NCBI RefSeq assembly: GCF_050947875.1
Contig: NC_134574.1
Coordinates: 153,674,434-153,738,433 of the forward strand
Origin: Dermacentor variabilis
Lineage: Eukaryota; Arthropoda; Arachnida; Ixodida; Ixodidae
DNA length: 64,000 bases
Direction of reading: 5' to 3'
In this document: piece after piece, positions 12,001-24,000 of the stretch
Position numbering within the stretch: position 1 is the first letter of the stretch
How the letters are laid out: the number at the start of each line of letters is the position of its first letter
Translations under genes and position numbers: made by a program
The notes under the pieces: generated by a model
Databases searched by the model: none
Seen by the model: only the letters and a program-made list of their open reading frames with translations
What the model was told of the DNA's origin: nothing

Positions 12001-15000
12001 ATTTCACCAATGGGAACATTCCGTCCTAAAGTGTTGAGTTTTGGTTTGAAGAACGCGCCATACTGTTTTTCAAGCCTCATGGATAAAGTGTTGCGGGGAC
12101 AGCAAGAATTCGCTTTACCGTATCTAGACGACGTAGCGATATTCTCCGCATCCTGGTCTGAGCATATGGCACACTTGCGGGCAGTGCTAACCCGCCTGCG
12201 CGAAGCGGGCTTGACAGTCAAGGCTCCTAAGTGCCAGTTAGCACAGGCCGAGGTTGTCTACCTCGGTCACGTGATTGGTCAGGGTCGTCGCCGCCCCTCT
12301 GAAATAAAAGTGGCCGCTGTGCGAGACTTTCCGCAACCGCGCACCAAGACCGATATTCGGTCGTTCTTGGGTGTCGCCGGCTACTATCAGAGGTACATCC
12401 CTAGGTACTCTGATATCGCGGCTCCCCTGACGGATGCTCTAAGAAAGACAGAGCCTCAAACAGTCGTCTGGGACGAGACAAAGGAAAGAGCTTTTAGCGC
12501 CCTAAAGAGTGCCCTAACAAGCCAGCCTGTGCTACGATCGCCAGACTATACAAAAGGGTTCATTGTTCAGTGCGATGCTAGTGAGCGAGGCATGGGCGTT
12601 GTACTGTGCCAACGGGAAAATGGAGAAGTAGAACACCCCGTCCTGTATGCTAGTCGTAAGCTGACCAGTCGTGAGCAGGCGTATAGCGCCACCGAGAAAG
12701 AGTGTGCATGTCTCGTGTGGGCCGTTCAGAAATTGTCATGCTATCTAGCCGGCTCAAGGTTTATCATTGAGACGGATCACTGCCCTCTCCAATGGCTGCA
12801 GACCATCTCTCCCAAAAATGGCCGCCTCCTGCGCTGGAGCCTCGCTTTACAACAATATTCCTTTGAGGTGCGTTACAAAAAGGGGAGTCTCAACGGTAAC
12901 GCCGATGGCTTAAGTCGAAGCCCCTAACGTAGGAATCAGCCTCAAAATTGTTGGTTACTGATGTTTTTCTTCCTGAGGCAGGATTTTTTTTTAACATATT
13001 GCTTTTGTTTAGTGTTTCAAAGTGATGATATGCTTTCTAGTGCAATTTTCCAATTTGTGGACGCGTTCTGAGTGATGCTAGACTACTGTAAGGAATTAGG
13101 CAGTGGTATAAAAAGGGGAAAGAGCCTGGTAGGGCTTAGTGAGGGTTGTGCCGTGCTTGCTGACTGAGCGGTTGAGTTTCAGCGTAGTTCTAACGCTTGC
13201 CGGGAACGAGAACAAAAATGTGAACTCTCCCGAAGTCACTTTGCAGTGTCCCGTGCGAACCTGAACAAGAGAACGAGGCCTTCTCTGTGCGCTGCGCTCA
13301 AGAAACGTCGAGGGACGCCCGACTTCGGTTATGAGCATCATCGAGCGACATCCCTCCGGACAGCGGATGCAGTCCCCTGTCCATCGGGATCTCCTTCCCC
13401 CGGCGGGGCGGTCTGTTGCGTTTCGCCTGCGACACGTGGTTTTGCCGGCGCGACTGCGGCGGGGCGGCAGACATTTTGGCCCGATCGTCGTCGCCGCAAC
13501 ACTCATCGCCAGGTGTTTCCAGGCGCGACTGCGGCGATGCGACCGCCTAGGGATCATCCTCACATTCCAGTCATTGTGCCCGAAACAGGCGATGCCAAAG
13601 CAGGGATCTCATTCCAGTCATTGTGCCCGAAACAGGCGATGCCAAAGCAGGGATCTCATTCCAGTCATTGTGCCCGAAACAGGCGATGCCAAAGCAGGGA
13701 CCATCCTCTCATTACAGTCATTGTGTCCGACCGGCAGCGCCACGACAGGGTGCTACGAGATCGTGCTCGACATGGTGCTACGGCATCGCTACGACAGTGT
13801 GCGTCACCATTAGCCCATTGTACATTCACGTGCTCGTCTTTTGAGGGGTTCCTTCTTGCCCTCAACTGCGAGAGTATAAAAACAGCTGCCCCCGGACGCC
13901 AAAAGGAGGGCTCCGATTTCTTCTGTTGAGAAAAGTGCTCTCCCGTTTCTCTACTTCGGTCAACCTGACCGCCAACTCTTTGCGATGTTAAAATAAACAA
14001 GTTGTTTCGTTGTTACCAGTCGACTCATGCTTTGCCGGGACCTTCGGATGCTTCCAGTTGTACCCCAGGCCGCCAGGCCAACGCTACCCTTGGGGCTTGC
14101 GACCCAGATACAACCACGGGCGTCAGCGCCGAGTTCCCAACAGATCGTACCAGCGGTCGGATCAAAACAGTACCAATGGGTGGCTCATCCGTGATCGGTA
14201 GCAAGACCATGTGTACAGGTTAGATTAATGGACATTGAAGCATCATATGCGCATGCAAGCAACCAAGTACCACGAGCACGCATGCCAAGTTGATCTGTGC
14301 GTTTGCATATGGGCAGAAAGCTCCAAACTGCTTGAATTTGCGTGCAAAAGCACTGAACATGTGTATCTAATACAATCAGCGCACCTTCCCAGGGCTAACT
14401 GACCCAACCATTGCGCATGCTTCCATGCTTTCCATACCAGGCCGACCTGGTCGAACTGAATATTTGAAACATTTAATTCTAGGCATTAAATTTGTGAATT
14501 GTATTATTCGAACATTCACTATTCGACTTCAAATCAAATATTCGAGTATTTGCACACCCCTACTTAAAAAGTCCCTCACCAGGCCCTGCCAGAAATTTGG
14601 TTATGATCTACGAGTTATAAACAGCCATCCAAGGAGTGTTCTACTGTGAGAATTTTTCATATTTAAAAGTTGATAAATTGTGGTGCCCGGAGGTGGGCTA
14701 CCCTCCACACAACAGGTGCTCTCCTACTGCCTCGCACAGCCTTCGCAAGCAAGATTCCTTCCCTACGTTCTCCCATACCTGAGTCGAGGCCATATTACAT
14801 TTACATCAGGAGCCCTGCCAACTTTTCAATCTGTTCCCTTGGTTAACTTGCAGTGCAGGTTCCTCGCATACGAAACACCAACCTTTCCCAAGTGAATGTT
14901 TACAGTAGCCGTGCCTTGTAAAACCACAGCGTATCCGATGCCCGACGGTCACATGTTTGCTCTTGCCCGAGCTGCGTAAGCTGACGCCACAAAGAACGTT

Positions 15001-18000
15001 AGCAAAATTTTTAAAAATAGTTACTTCAAGTTAATTTAGAGGACAAACTGCTTATCTGCTTGCATGAGCATGTGTGTGAGGGAACGACAAGATGACAAGG
15101 AATTCTGTCGCTATTTGCTATGGGACAAAGAAAAATGGAGAGGACTCGTAGACATTCGGTTTACAGGTTTTGTATTCCTCTGAACGTTAAACTGTGTAAT
15201 GAAACAACCAGACAAATAACTACAGTAACATTGAATAATTTACCAAAGAAACTTGTGATGAGGGCAGTACACTTTGGGCAGTACGTTGACATAGAGGCAG
15301 TTATGCATGTTGCATTGACTCTTGGGCAGGAAGCGAGCCTCGCTCGAGAGACAGGGTGCACAGGCTTCCGTTTGAAATTTCAGCAGTTTTCCCAGCATAC
15401 AGCGATGTGTTACCTCGCACACACAATCATCAGCACACGATCTACACACTGCACTTGCCTGACAATGCCCAAACTTGACGATGGGCCCTTTAGGTGTCAC
15501 TTGCCTTATGCTTGCTATAACCTCTTACTGAAGTAAACTGCAAGCTTAATGAGAAAAACAAATGCAAAGAATATGGCAATGCAAAATCTGACATTCATAT
15601 GCGACTGCAAAATGCCAAGTGGTGACATCTGCAATTGCAGAATGCCAAGTGGTGTGATCCCAACTATAGGCCATTAATTATGCATGGTACACATGTACAA
15701 AGGGGTCCACTGTTAAATGGTGACACTTGAGTGCAGAGTTTGTCCAGATTTTCCTCTCTCGCAACAGTACAATCGCCTGGATTTGCAACACACAACTTGT
15801 AGTCAATAGCTCCGACACCTTTCGGCACACCTGTGCAGTGCGCCGACATTGCTTCCACAGCCACTTGCAGCTAGGGCACCAGCAACGAGAGAGCCACACA
15901 TTTGAGTGTTTCCTTTAACAGTGGACCGCACTGTACCTGACACAATCTAGCATGACAAGGAAAGGGCCAACAGGAGATGCTCACATTTCGCATGACCACA
16001 GCAGGAGATGTTTCACTGCTCTCACGTGTGCACTGGATGAAATTCTCTATTGTCATGGCAAAGGTTGTGTTCCTCTCTTGCACCAATCTAAAGGAAAAAA
16101 TGGAATATTCAGCATGGCTTAGTGCAGTCATAATCATGGTAACATGTACATGACTGAGCAAAAAAGAAATCAGCTTCTTGGAAGGTGCACCTTAGATTGG
16201 AGATGCAAAGGTTCTTTTCTCTTTGTTTTTTATGGGGGGGGGACCATGCTTTGAAGATTGGCGAGTCGCCCTTTCTGCATTTCGTTCATAGCCTTTTATT
16301 TTGGTTTTATCTTTCCCAGCCTTCTTATCAGCTCTTGATGATAAAATTTGTACTCATGCGTGGGGCTGTGTACACTGTAAATGGCCTGACTACATTGTTT
16401 CGCACTTCAGAAAGCTCCACATTTCACATGAATGCTGAAAAATAAAGTGGCATCATGAGTAATGCAAAAGAACTTGCTAATGTAACACATTTCAGGCTGT
16501 CTTTAGGTACAGAAAGAGTGGAATATACAGTGTTGGACAAAAGAAAACATATTCCACATTTTTGCTCTTCAGAGCTAAACCAGTCAGAAACTTTGCGCTG
16601 CATCACCCCAGTTCACTAGCCTCAGACAATAGCTTCTTCAACACTCAGTGCCATGTTATTCGCATCACGTAGCCTACTTAATGTCCACAAAGCTCGCATA
16701 TTTGATGAATAAATATCAAGGAAACCACATGTGTCAACCAGCATATAGCAAAAAACGCAAGCAAAAGAAATCGTTTGATGATAACCAGAGGGATTAGTCT
16801 AGCGACAAGTTTGTCGTGCTACTCCAGGTGTTGTAGATAATGAGAGATAAAAGAATGAGAAAAAATTAAAAACTCGTATGCACACATGAAAAACACAGCA
16901 TACAAACGAAATTAACAAAGTCGTGTGTGGTGCAGTCAACAGCGGTAATGAACAGTATGTTATGCATAATTTTGCTCCTGCTAACAAAACTAAGCATTCT
17001 GTAGGACAACATTAAAGAAGAACACAAAACTGACACCTTTTTAAACATAGCTCTGAAACTTTTTTCACAAAGAACAAAACTTCATTTGTTTGTTCACTAC
17101 TACAACTTCCTCGAAGCTGAGCATGACTGCTGGAAAATTTCTCAACAGCATGTTTTACACTGCACCAAGCTATATTTATTTTACCTAAATATAGGTGTCT
17201 TATCATAACAACCGCTTTGTTCACTTACACGAAACTCCAAAAATTTAATAGAGGTTCATGTTCAATAGCTAAGGCAAGCAGAGTTGCCACTGAGGACTTC
17301 GTCATCGAGTATGATCAATGCAGAATAACTTTTGTTCAATGAAGGTCTTTACACAATTAGGTGCTTTGCTAAACTCCTACATGCAATTAGAATGCTTCGT
17401 ATACTTATGCAGCCTGCTCAAACTGAGTAAATGGCTAGAGTCAACTTACTTGAATATATAACTCTTCACATCGGCGCCCACTGTCGAGTCCCTCTTGTAC
17501 AGCCCTCCCAATTTCCTCGAAGCTACAAGACAAGGGACAAGATTACAAACACGATGGAGAGCCATGTGTTATACAAGTGTAGTGCTTCAAATACTGACCT
17601 AGAAGCATATCCAGGTGTTCCTGAAAACCACTCGACCGCTTGTGCTCCAATGCCAGGGTTGGACATTCAGAAAGGAGCAAGTCCTCCCCACTGACTGCCG
17701 ACGCTGTATCAAAGGAGTCGGTGGATATCTTTGACTCTTCAGCCTAGAATAACAGTGGCAAAACTTTGCAATCAGGCTCAGGGCATGTCATTTCTATGGA
17801 GGAACACTGATTTACCCTTAATCTCTTACCTTCAATGACCAGTAGAGAAAAAAAGAGAAAGCAAGAACCAGTGAAGGTTATGCTCAAGTTTCTACCATTT
17901 TCTCTTATGAAGCATACATGAAGAGGACAAATAAATTCAGCAGGGTGTGCAAATAGTGATTTTTGAGACAGAATAGAATATGGATCGGATAGTGCCAGAA

Positions 18001-21000
18001 TCAAATCGAATTGAATCAAATAGCAAACAGTTTTCGAACAATGAATGGCCACTACCACAAGTAATATAAAACAATGTTCACATCCCAGTTTTCTTAAAGT
18101 TAGCAAGTTTCTGTTATTAGATAGTATGTTGTGAAGCATTGTTCAATAAGAGTACAAATGGAGAATTAGGAGCCAACAAGTACATCCTTCGCATGCATAG
18201 GGCTCTTCAGAGAGTGAATTATCACTATACAGCCTGTAAAGTATGGCTACCTAATTGATGTAGCCAACTACACTATGAAAGTTCTCATGTTTTATGCCTA
18301 TACTGTGCCCGCGGGGGCAAAAATTTACTGCGCTTTTGCTCTAGTTTCATGCTTATTTGGCCACAGTTGACATTTTGAAGTATTTGAAAAGTATTAAAAG
18401 AATATTTGCACTGACGAATAGCGACTATTCGATTTGAAGACCAAATCGAACAGGACATTATTCTATTCATTATTTGAAAGTTTTGAATATTCGCACACCC
18501 CAAAAATTCAGAGCAAGAAACACTTTATTTCCCAAAACCGATAATAAATATAGTAAACAAACTGCATTCTTCATAGCTGAGGCCATATGGAATTTCTTTA
18601 ATAGCCATTGTACCATCCAGGTCATGAAGGTTTGTTCCAACATTCAGCAGTCACCCCCTCTTGAAAAGCTTCAGTTTTAGGATCACCTTTTCCCCTAACA
18701 CTTATTAAATTTTGCATGTGAAGGCATTCGGTACAGCTGAAACTGGAGGGGGAAAAAATATAAGAGAAATACTTTTTCAGTATACTGTATAAAAAAGGCT
18801 GAGCTGTGCAGCTAGAATTGATTGATTGAATAAATGTTTTATTTGATGGGTATCACTTTGGCTAATACAAAATATGGAAAGAGAGAAAGTCTGCCGGGAG
18901 TGGAAGGCACATGTGAAGAGCAGGATTTACGACTACCTGCCGTGGTTGCTCAGTGACTATGGTGTTTGGCTGCTGAGCATGGAGGTCGCGGGATCGAATC
19001 CCGGCCACGGCGGCCGCATTTAGATGGGGGCGAAATGCGAGAACACCTGTGTACTTAGATTTAGGTGCATGTTAAGGAACCCCAGGTGGTCGAAATTTCC
19101 GAAGTCCTCTACTACGGCATGCCTCATAATCAGAAAGTGATTTTGGCATGTAAAACCCCATAATTTAATTTTTTAAAGGATTTACGACCAGTGAAAAAGC
19201 CCAGATTTCCTAGCAAAAGCCAGAAAAGGCTCCTGGACGGCACATAAAATTCTTCCTTCTAAGCTAACTCGGAATTTTTTAATGCACTTGGCCAGACATG
19301 GGCCATTTCTTTAAGGATTCAACAAATAAAAACAGCCCAGCAGAAATACACAAGAAACAGTATAGTTAATGTCTGCTAATTTTTTTTCCCCTCTGAACCA
19401 GATAAGGCCTGGGACTTGGGCAAACAATGGCATGCAAGAACCAGATGATTGCACATCTCACAGTGGCTACACATTCTTGCAACAAGGAAAAAGTTGGGCC
19501 GTGAATCCTTCACACAGTGCCCACACAGACCTGTACAACTAACACTCATTAACTAGTTAACAAATTACATTTTTCATTATTCAAGCTTTAAGGAGATTTA
19601 AGCTTGTCAGGACATTGCAGCCCAATGTGCCATTTATGTTACACTGATTTTGATACCTTAAGATTCTGACATAATCATAGAAAAGTTAACACCTAGCCTA
19701 TAGCACACATTCCAGCATATGAGTGCGCTTTGCAAATGTGAACAGTACTGCGAACACATTATTATTTAAATAATTAACTAATTAATTAGATACTACACTA
19801 AAGTTCTTAAAAAGTTCTTACTCAAATAAGGTTTCATTCTTATTTTGTACAAATGGCCAGAAATAAATGTGAACAAGCTCTAATTAGCCTTGATATGGAA
19901 CTGTGTTTGAGTCTTACTGGGTTAAGAGATGGAAGCTTGAATTTCTAACCACAAGACATTGCCAGCTGCCATTAGACTGGTTAAAACCAGTCGACTGCTA
20001 CTGATGGGCAGAAAACAGTGAAGCAAGGGTTTCATTAAGAGAGCAATCGTAGTTAAGCCTACCAACATAGCCAAAAAGACACAAAGGAGAGGGGTAGGGA
20101 AGAAACAGGCAACACCACAGATGAATCACAAGAGCACGGCACACAATGTGAAAGATCATGAGATTGATCCCTCTCGTTGGCATGTCTTCTTTTAAACTAA
20201 ATAACATCTCAAACATACGAAACTAATTTATCACTGCCTATAAACCCCTGCATTTCTCCCATAACATTGCTGTGATCGCATGTTATGGGGTGACAGATCT
20301 GTAGCTGCAGCTCCTAGAGGACAAATATTTATTTTGTACCTGTAAAATAAAGGCCCTTTTCTCACACATTGTATGAGCTGGAAGAGCTGAATGTTGTTGG
20401 CATTCCTTGTGTGGCTAACTGCCTCATCTTCTAAGAAGCCTTAGATATAAGCAAGATCTTGTAATATGTTTCAGCATAATGTGTCCAGGCATATTAAAAA
20501 ATATAGGCAAAAGTGACTAACATTGAAAATGTCTGCGTTTTGTGCACTACAAAAATCTGGTAGCTTATGCCAGATCTCTGACCTTGCTTTCCGGGGCATC
20601 CGGAGAAGACTCCACCAATCGTAGAAGCCTTTCCCATCGCAGACTGTCCCAAGGTTCACAGAACTCTGTTAATGCATCGTCCTCACCATGGTTGTGCTTG
20701 CTGCTGCCATCAGTAGCCACACTTTCAGCTACCGACACTGCATCAAGGTTGTCATAACGGGATGCTCTCAGCACGTTGCCTTCAGTCAGCGTAGGGGCTG
20801 GAGGCACTCTCAAGTCCGGCATGGAGATGCCAATGATCTCTTCTACTGTAGACACGTTTTCCTCAAGCCCGCCAACTTCGGAGTCGTCTACGTCCTCGGT
20901 GGGAAACTTCAAGTCTCCAGCAGTACTGTCGTTATCCTCATCACTTGATACAAGCCATTTCCAAGAGGGGTCTACCGACCACGACCGACCACAACGACTT

Positions 21001-24000
21001 GGAGGTCCATCACCTGAATTACCATGCAAAGCGGGTGCAGACACTGCCAACAAGTGGTCCGAAGTGCACGAGTTCGTATCGTCAAATGTGGTAGTCAGGT
21101 CAGAAGAGCGCTGTGTACTGCTTCGCAAAGAGTGAACATTAGGTTCCGAATGCCGCATCAGGGGTCGTTCTCGGTGTGCTGATGCAGATGGCGACACCTC
21201 ATCAATCTGCAGTGGTTCAACTGCAGATGACACCACGAGGAACAGAGAGTCCACCGGTTCACTATAGAAAGGGCTGGAAAACTGTCCTGGCTGGGCTTTA
21301 TTCTTAACCATGCCAGGCATAGAACGAGACAAGCTCCGCATCTGTCCAGCAACATCGAGTCCCTCGGGCAAGGAGCCACCGTGTACTTCTGTCTGTGTAG
21401 ACTGGCACACGAGACTTTCTGGCTTAAAGGTGGAGAGCACAGGAGCAGGACTGTCACTCCCACGCCCATTGGCTGTGCCCCAAATGTCCTCATAGTCGCT
21501 AATTTTGTCAGCAAGACTGCTGGAGTAGTAAGTTTCAGGTGAAGACTCTGGGAGTTTCCGCCGCCTGCGCGGTGATGGCTTCATGAGGCACCGAGGTTTT
21601 TCCTCCTCCGCTGGAGGAGACGGCTTGTTCTTATTGGATGGAGACTTAACAGGTGCAGCTTTGCTAGGTACAGCTTTGCTAGGTGCAGCTTTGCTAGGTG
21701 CAGCCTTGCTGGGTGCAACTTTGCTGGGTGCAGCTTTGCTAGGTGCATTTTGAGTCGAGTCCACACCCACATAGAATGCTGACCTGCCAGCCACTTCGGA
21801 CACAAAGCCAGCCTCACTTTCTGCAGGTGGGGAAGGGGTGTCAGGAACTTGAGCTGCCAATTCACCAATGTCAGCTGTCGAACTCTGAAGCGCAAGAAAG
21901 TTTGGCCTGACTGCAGCCACTGGAGAGGTGACCACTGGGTTGACAGGCAAGGTCTTTTTAAAGCTTGACACATGGACATTGGCATTATGGTCTGGGTTGG
22001 GAGATGCTTGAGAAGAGGCACACGACACGCTGGACCCCACACTTGACGGTGCAGACTTGAGCAAGCTGGACACCCACAGCTCTGAAAACACACATGCGAG
22101 GACAATCACCACATGCATCAAGAACACTTGGAAAGCATGTCAATAAACAGCAGTGTCCCAATTAAAAGTGACTGCGTAATATTTTGCACATGTAGTATCA
22201 CCTGAGGATTACTGCAATTTACTGTGACATTAAATAGTTGGGTACATTATGGTTGGCTGAAATAAATATGTGTGCAGGCCCTTAGAAGCACTGATGTGAT
22301 GCAGGTGTGATGTTTTTTTCCTTACGTTTGCCAAAAATTGGCGGCTGTAGTACAATGACTTCGAACACTCACAAAAAGTATTTCGTAACTGTCATGGTAC
22401 TTCCAAAATACCTACAAAACATCGCAGAAAAGAAACAAATTTCAGCTTGAAGCACCGATTTTTGAAACCAAGCAAAAGGCCAAATTACCAAATGTTTTGT
22501 TTGCACTCGGAAAGAGCTGCTTTTCAAAATCTGCTATGAAAACCAGTGGTACTTAAATACTGATACAGTGGAGCCTCGTTAACTTATACCCTACTGCACC
22601 CATTGGGAATCTTTAGCCAGCTAACGATGGTTTCGAGCGCCATTTTCGAGACATTCCATGGCACTCACAAGTACACTGCGCCATCTATCTTACAGTAGAG
22701 CCATTACAGTTTCATTTTCTATGCAGTTCACTTCCTTTCCACCTGGCGGCGATTTCTGAACAGGCTGAGAAGACTCGGCAGTTTGAAAGAGGTGGCAATT
22801 TACTGGTCGCCATGAACCCCATCACAGCACGTCTGCAGCACCATGAACGCAACGCTATTAAAAAGAAAAAAAGAAAAGAAGAAAGAAACGACAGCACATG
22901 TTGCTAGATGAAAGACGTACAACATCACAAACTCGCCGTTATATACACTGTTTTCAGACAGCGTGTATTAATGTGCACTCTGTTTTATATATGATACAAC
23001 AGCGTCAAATCACTCATTGACCGAAAAAGGTGGTGGCCAGCATCTGTATAATTTCCCCCTGGCTGCGATGCCACATCACAAGCGCACCTCGATGGAGCTC
23101 CCATTGCCTGCAATGCAACAGACCGAGCATGCCTCAATGGAGGAGAGTGAGCAAAACGGAACACCAGCGTGCTAGGTGTTGCGTGAGGAGAGAGGGCATT
23201 GACACCACATCACCCTTGCTCTTGGAAGCCTGTGTTATCTGCGTGTTCCTTGTCCACGCAAGCTCTCGCCTGCTTTCTAACTGCACTTCACTAAGGCGAA
23301 ATCAAAACGGCCCAAGCGTCTGAACGCACTCGCCTGCCCGCAAGAAGTTCAAAACTTGAAGGGCCACTCAGCGACGTTCAATAGGACCTTAATGCTTCCA
23401 CATCCACAACTCGTAAAAAGTCTTTAGTTGTCCTCGGATATTTATCAATTGGAGCAGCAAGCAACCACATTTATTTAAATAAGTCAACGATTGAACACAA
23501 AAAAAGTTCACAGCCTCGCTCCCACACTGAAACTCTTTCACTTGCAACTTGCAATTTCACTTGAAACCAAAAGCTGATTTCTGACATTAATTGCACAAAC
23601 AGCAAGGAAATGATAAATCAGGTGGTGTGAGCAACCAATTTACCCAATAGAACTGAAAATGGTTGGCGACAGTGAAGTATGCATCGACAAAACCAAGTCT
23701 GCTGAAATGTGTGACTGCGCACAGGTACCTTGGCCCAGGAGTGACAAGGCAGACAGCTCCTGCCGTGTAGTTGCCTCGAGCAAAACCACTGGGAGGCATA
23801 GTTGTACAGGTAATTCATCACTGCAGAAAGAAAAAGAAAAATGACATTTTGTTGACTTTTTTTTTAGAGCAATAAGACTGTGGACATTGAAATCACATAA
23901 AAAGCAAGGCCCCTTTTTGTGTCATGATGTGAACGTGCGATGAACATTCTAGTTTTATAATGTAATGAACTGTTAATTTGTTGGTGGCTCACAGTAATGC

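Larger units (their letters stand above)
7311..14169 (+). mobile_element. Gmr1-like LTR retrotransposon, nearly intact
   Basis: A 6859-bp element: 5' LTR 7311-8067, leader, one gag-pol ORF 8422-12927, a 486-bp 3' spacer and 3' LTR 13414-14169, with GTAC duplications outside. The ORF order is gag, protease, integrase, reverse transcriptase, RNase H. No env-like ORF follows. The element lies inside the hAT-like element, within a sprint intron and antisense to that gene. Intact LTRs and ORF suggest recent transposition. Confidence 0.95.
6146..14562. mobile_element. degenerate hAT-like element interrupted by an LTR retrotransposon
   Basis: The left end TAGGGGTGTGCGAATAT is inverted at the right end (ATTTGCACACCCCTA). 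The flanking 8-mers CCTAAAAG and CTTAAAAA agree at six of eight positions, compatible with a decayed 8-bp hAT target duplication. Without the LTR insertion the element is about 1.55 kb. An open frame of 165 codons at 6631-7128 (minus) has no recognisable transposase motif, so the element looks non-autonomous. Related ends appear at 17941-18503. Confidence 0.6.
5396..15984. other. largest sprint intron, transposon-filled
   Basis: No host exon was recognised between the two RH exons. Outside the nested transposons (6146-14562), the intron is AT-rich and holds only short unconvincing ORFs, such as a 138-codon frame at 15120-15536 with no known motif. A small duplication of a GCAGAATGCCAAGTGGTG-type block lies at 15603-15655. 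Confidence 0.6.
17744..20582. other. sprint intron with MITE and SINE
   Basis: Apart from the hAT-like MITE and the SINE, the stretch is AT-rich with no exon seen. Short ORFs here overlap transposon sequence or have no recognisable domain. Confidence 0.55.

Noticed and set aside
13107..14223. A second gene between gag-pol and the 3' end, such as env
   Set aside because: No ORF with signal peptide, membrane segment or length; most of the interval is the LTR.
15871..16161. Complete 96-codon gene starting upstream of the RH exon
   Set aside because: Only 15985-16087 is coding; its ends are clear splice sites and the rest is intron.
17450..17522. Alternative reading FEEIGRAVQEGLDSG in the RH exon
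   Set aside because: It would break phase with both neighbouring sprint exons, while the other frame fits both.
18934..19005. Possible tRNA gene
   Set aside because: The A and B boxes belong to a SINE flanked by target duplications; the cloverleaf is incomplete.
20688..21514. Plus-strand and other-frame ORFs over the sprint large exon
   Set aside because: They are shadows of the Ser/Pro-rich exon, made open by its composition and 15-bp repeat.
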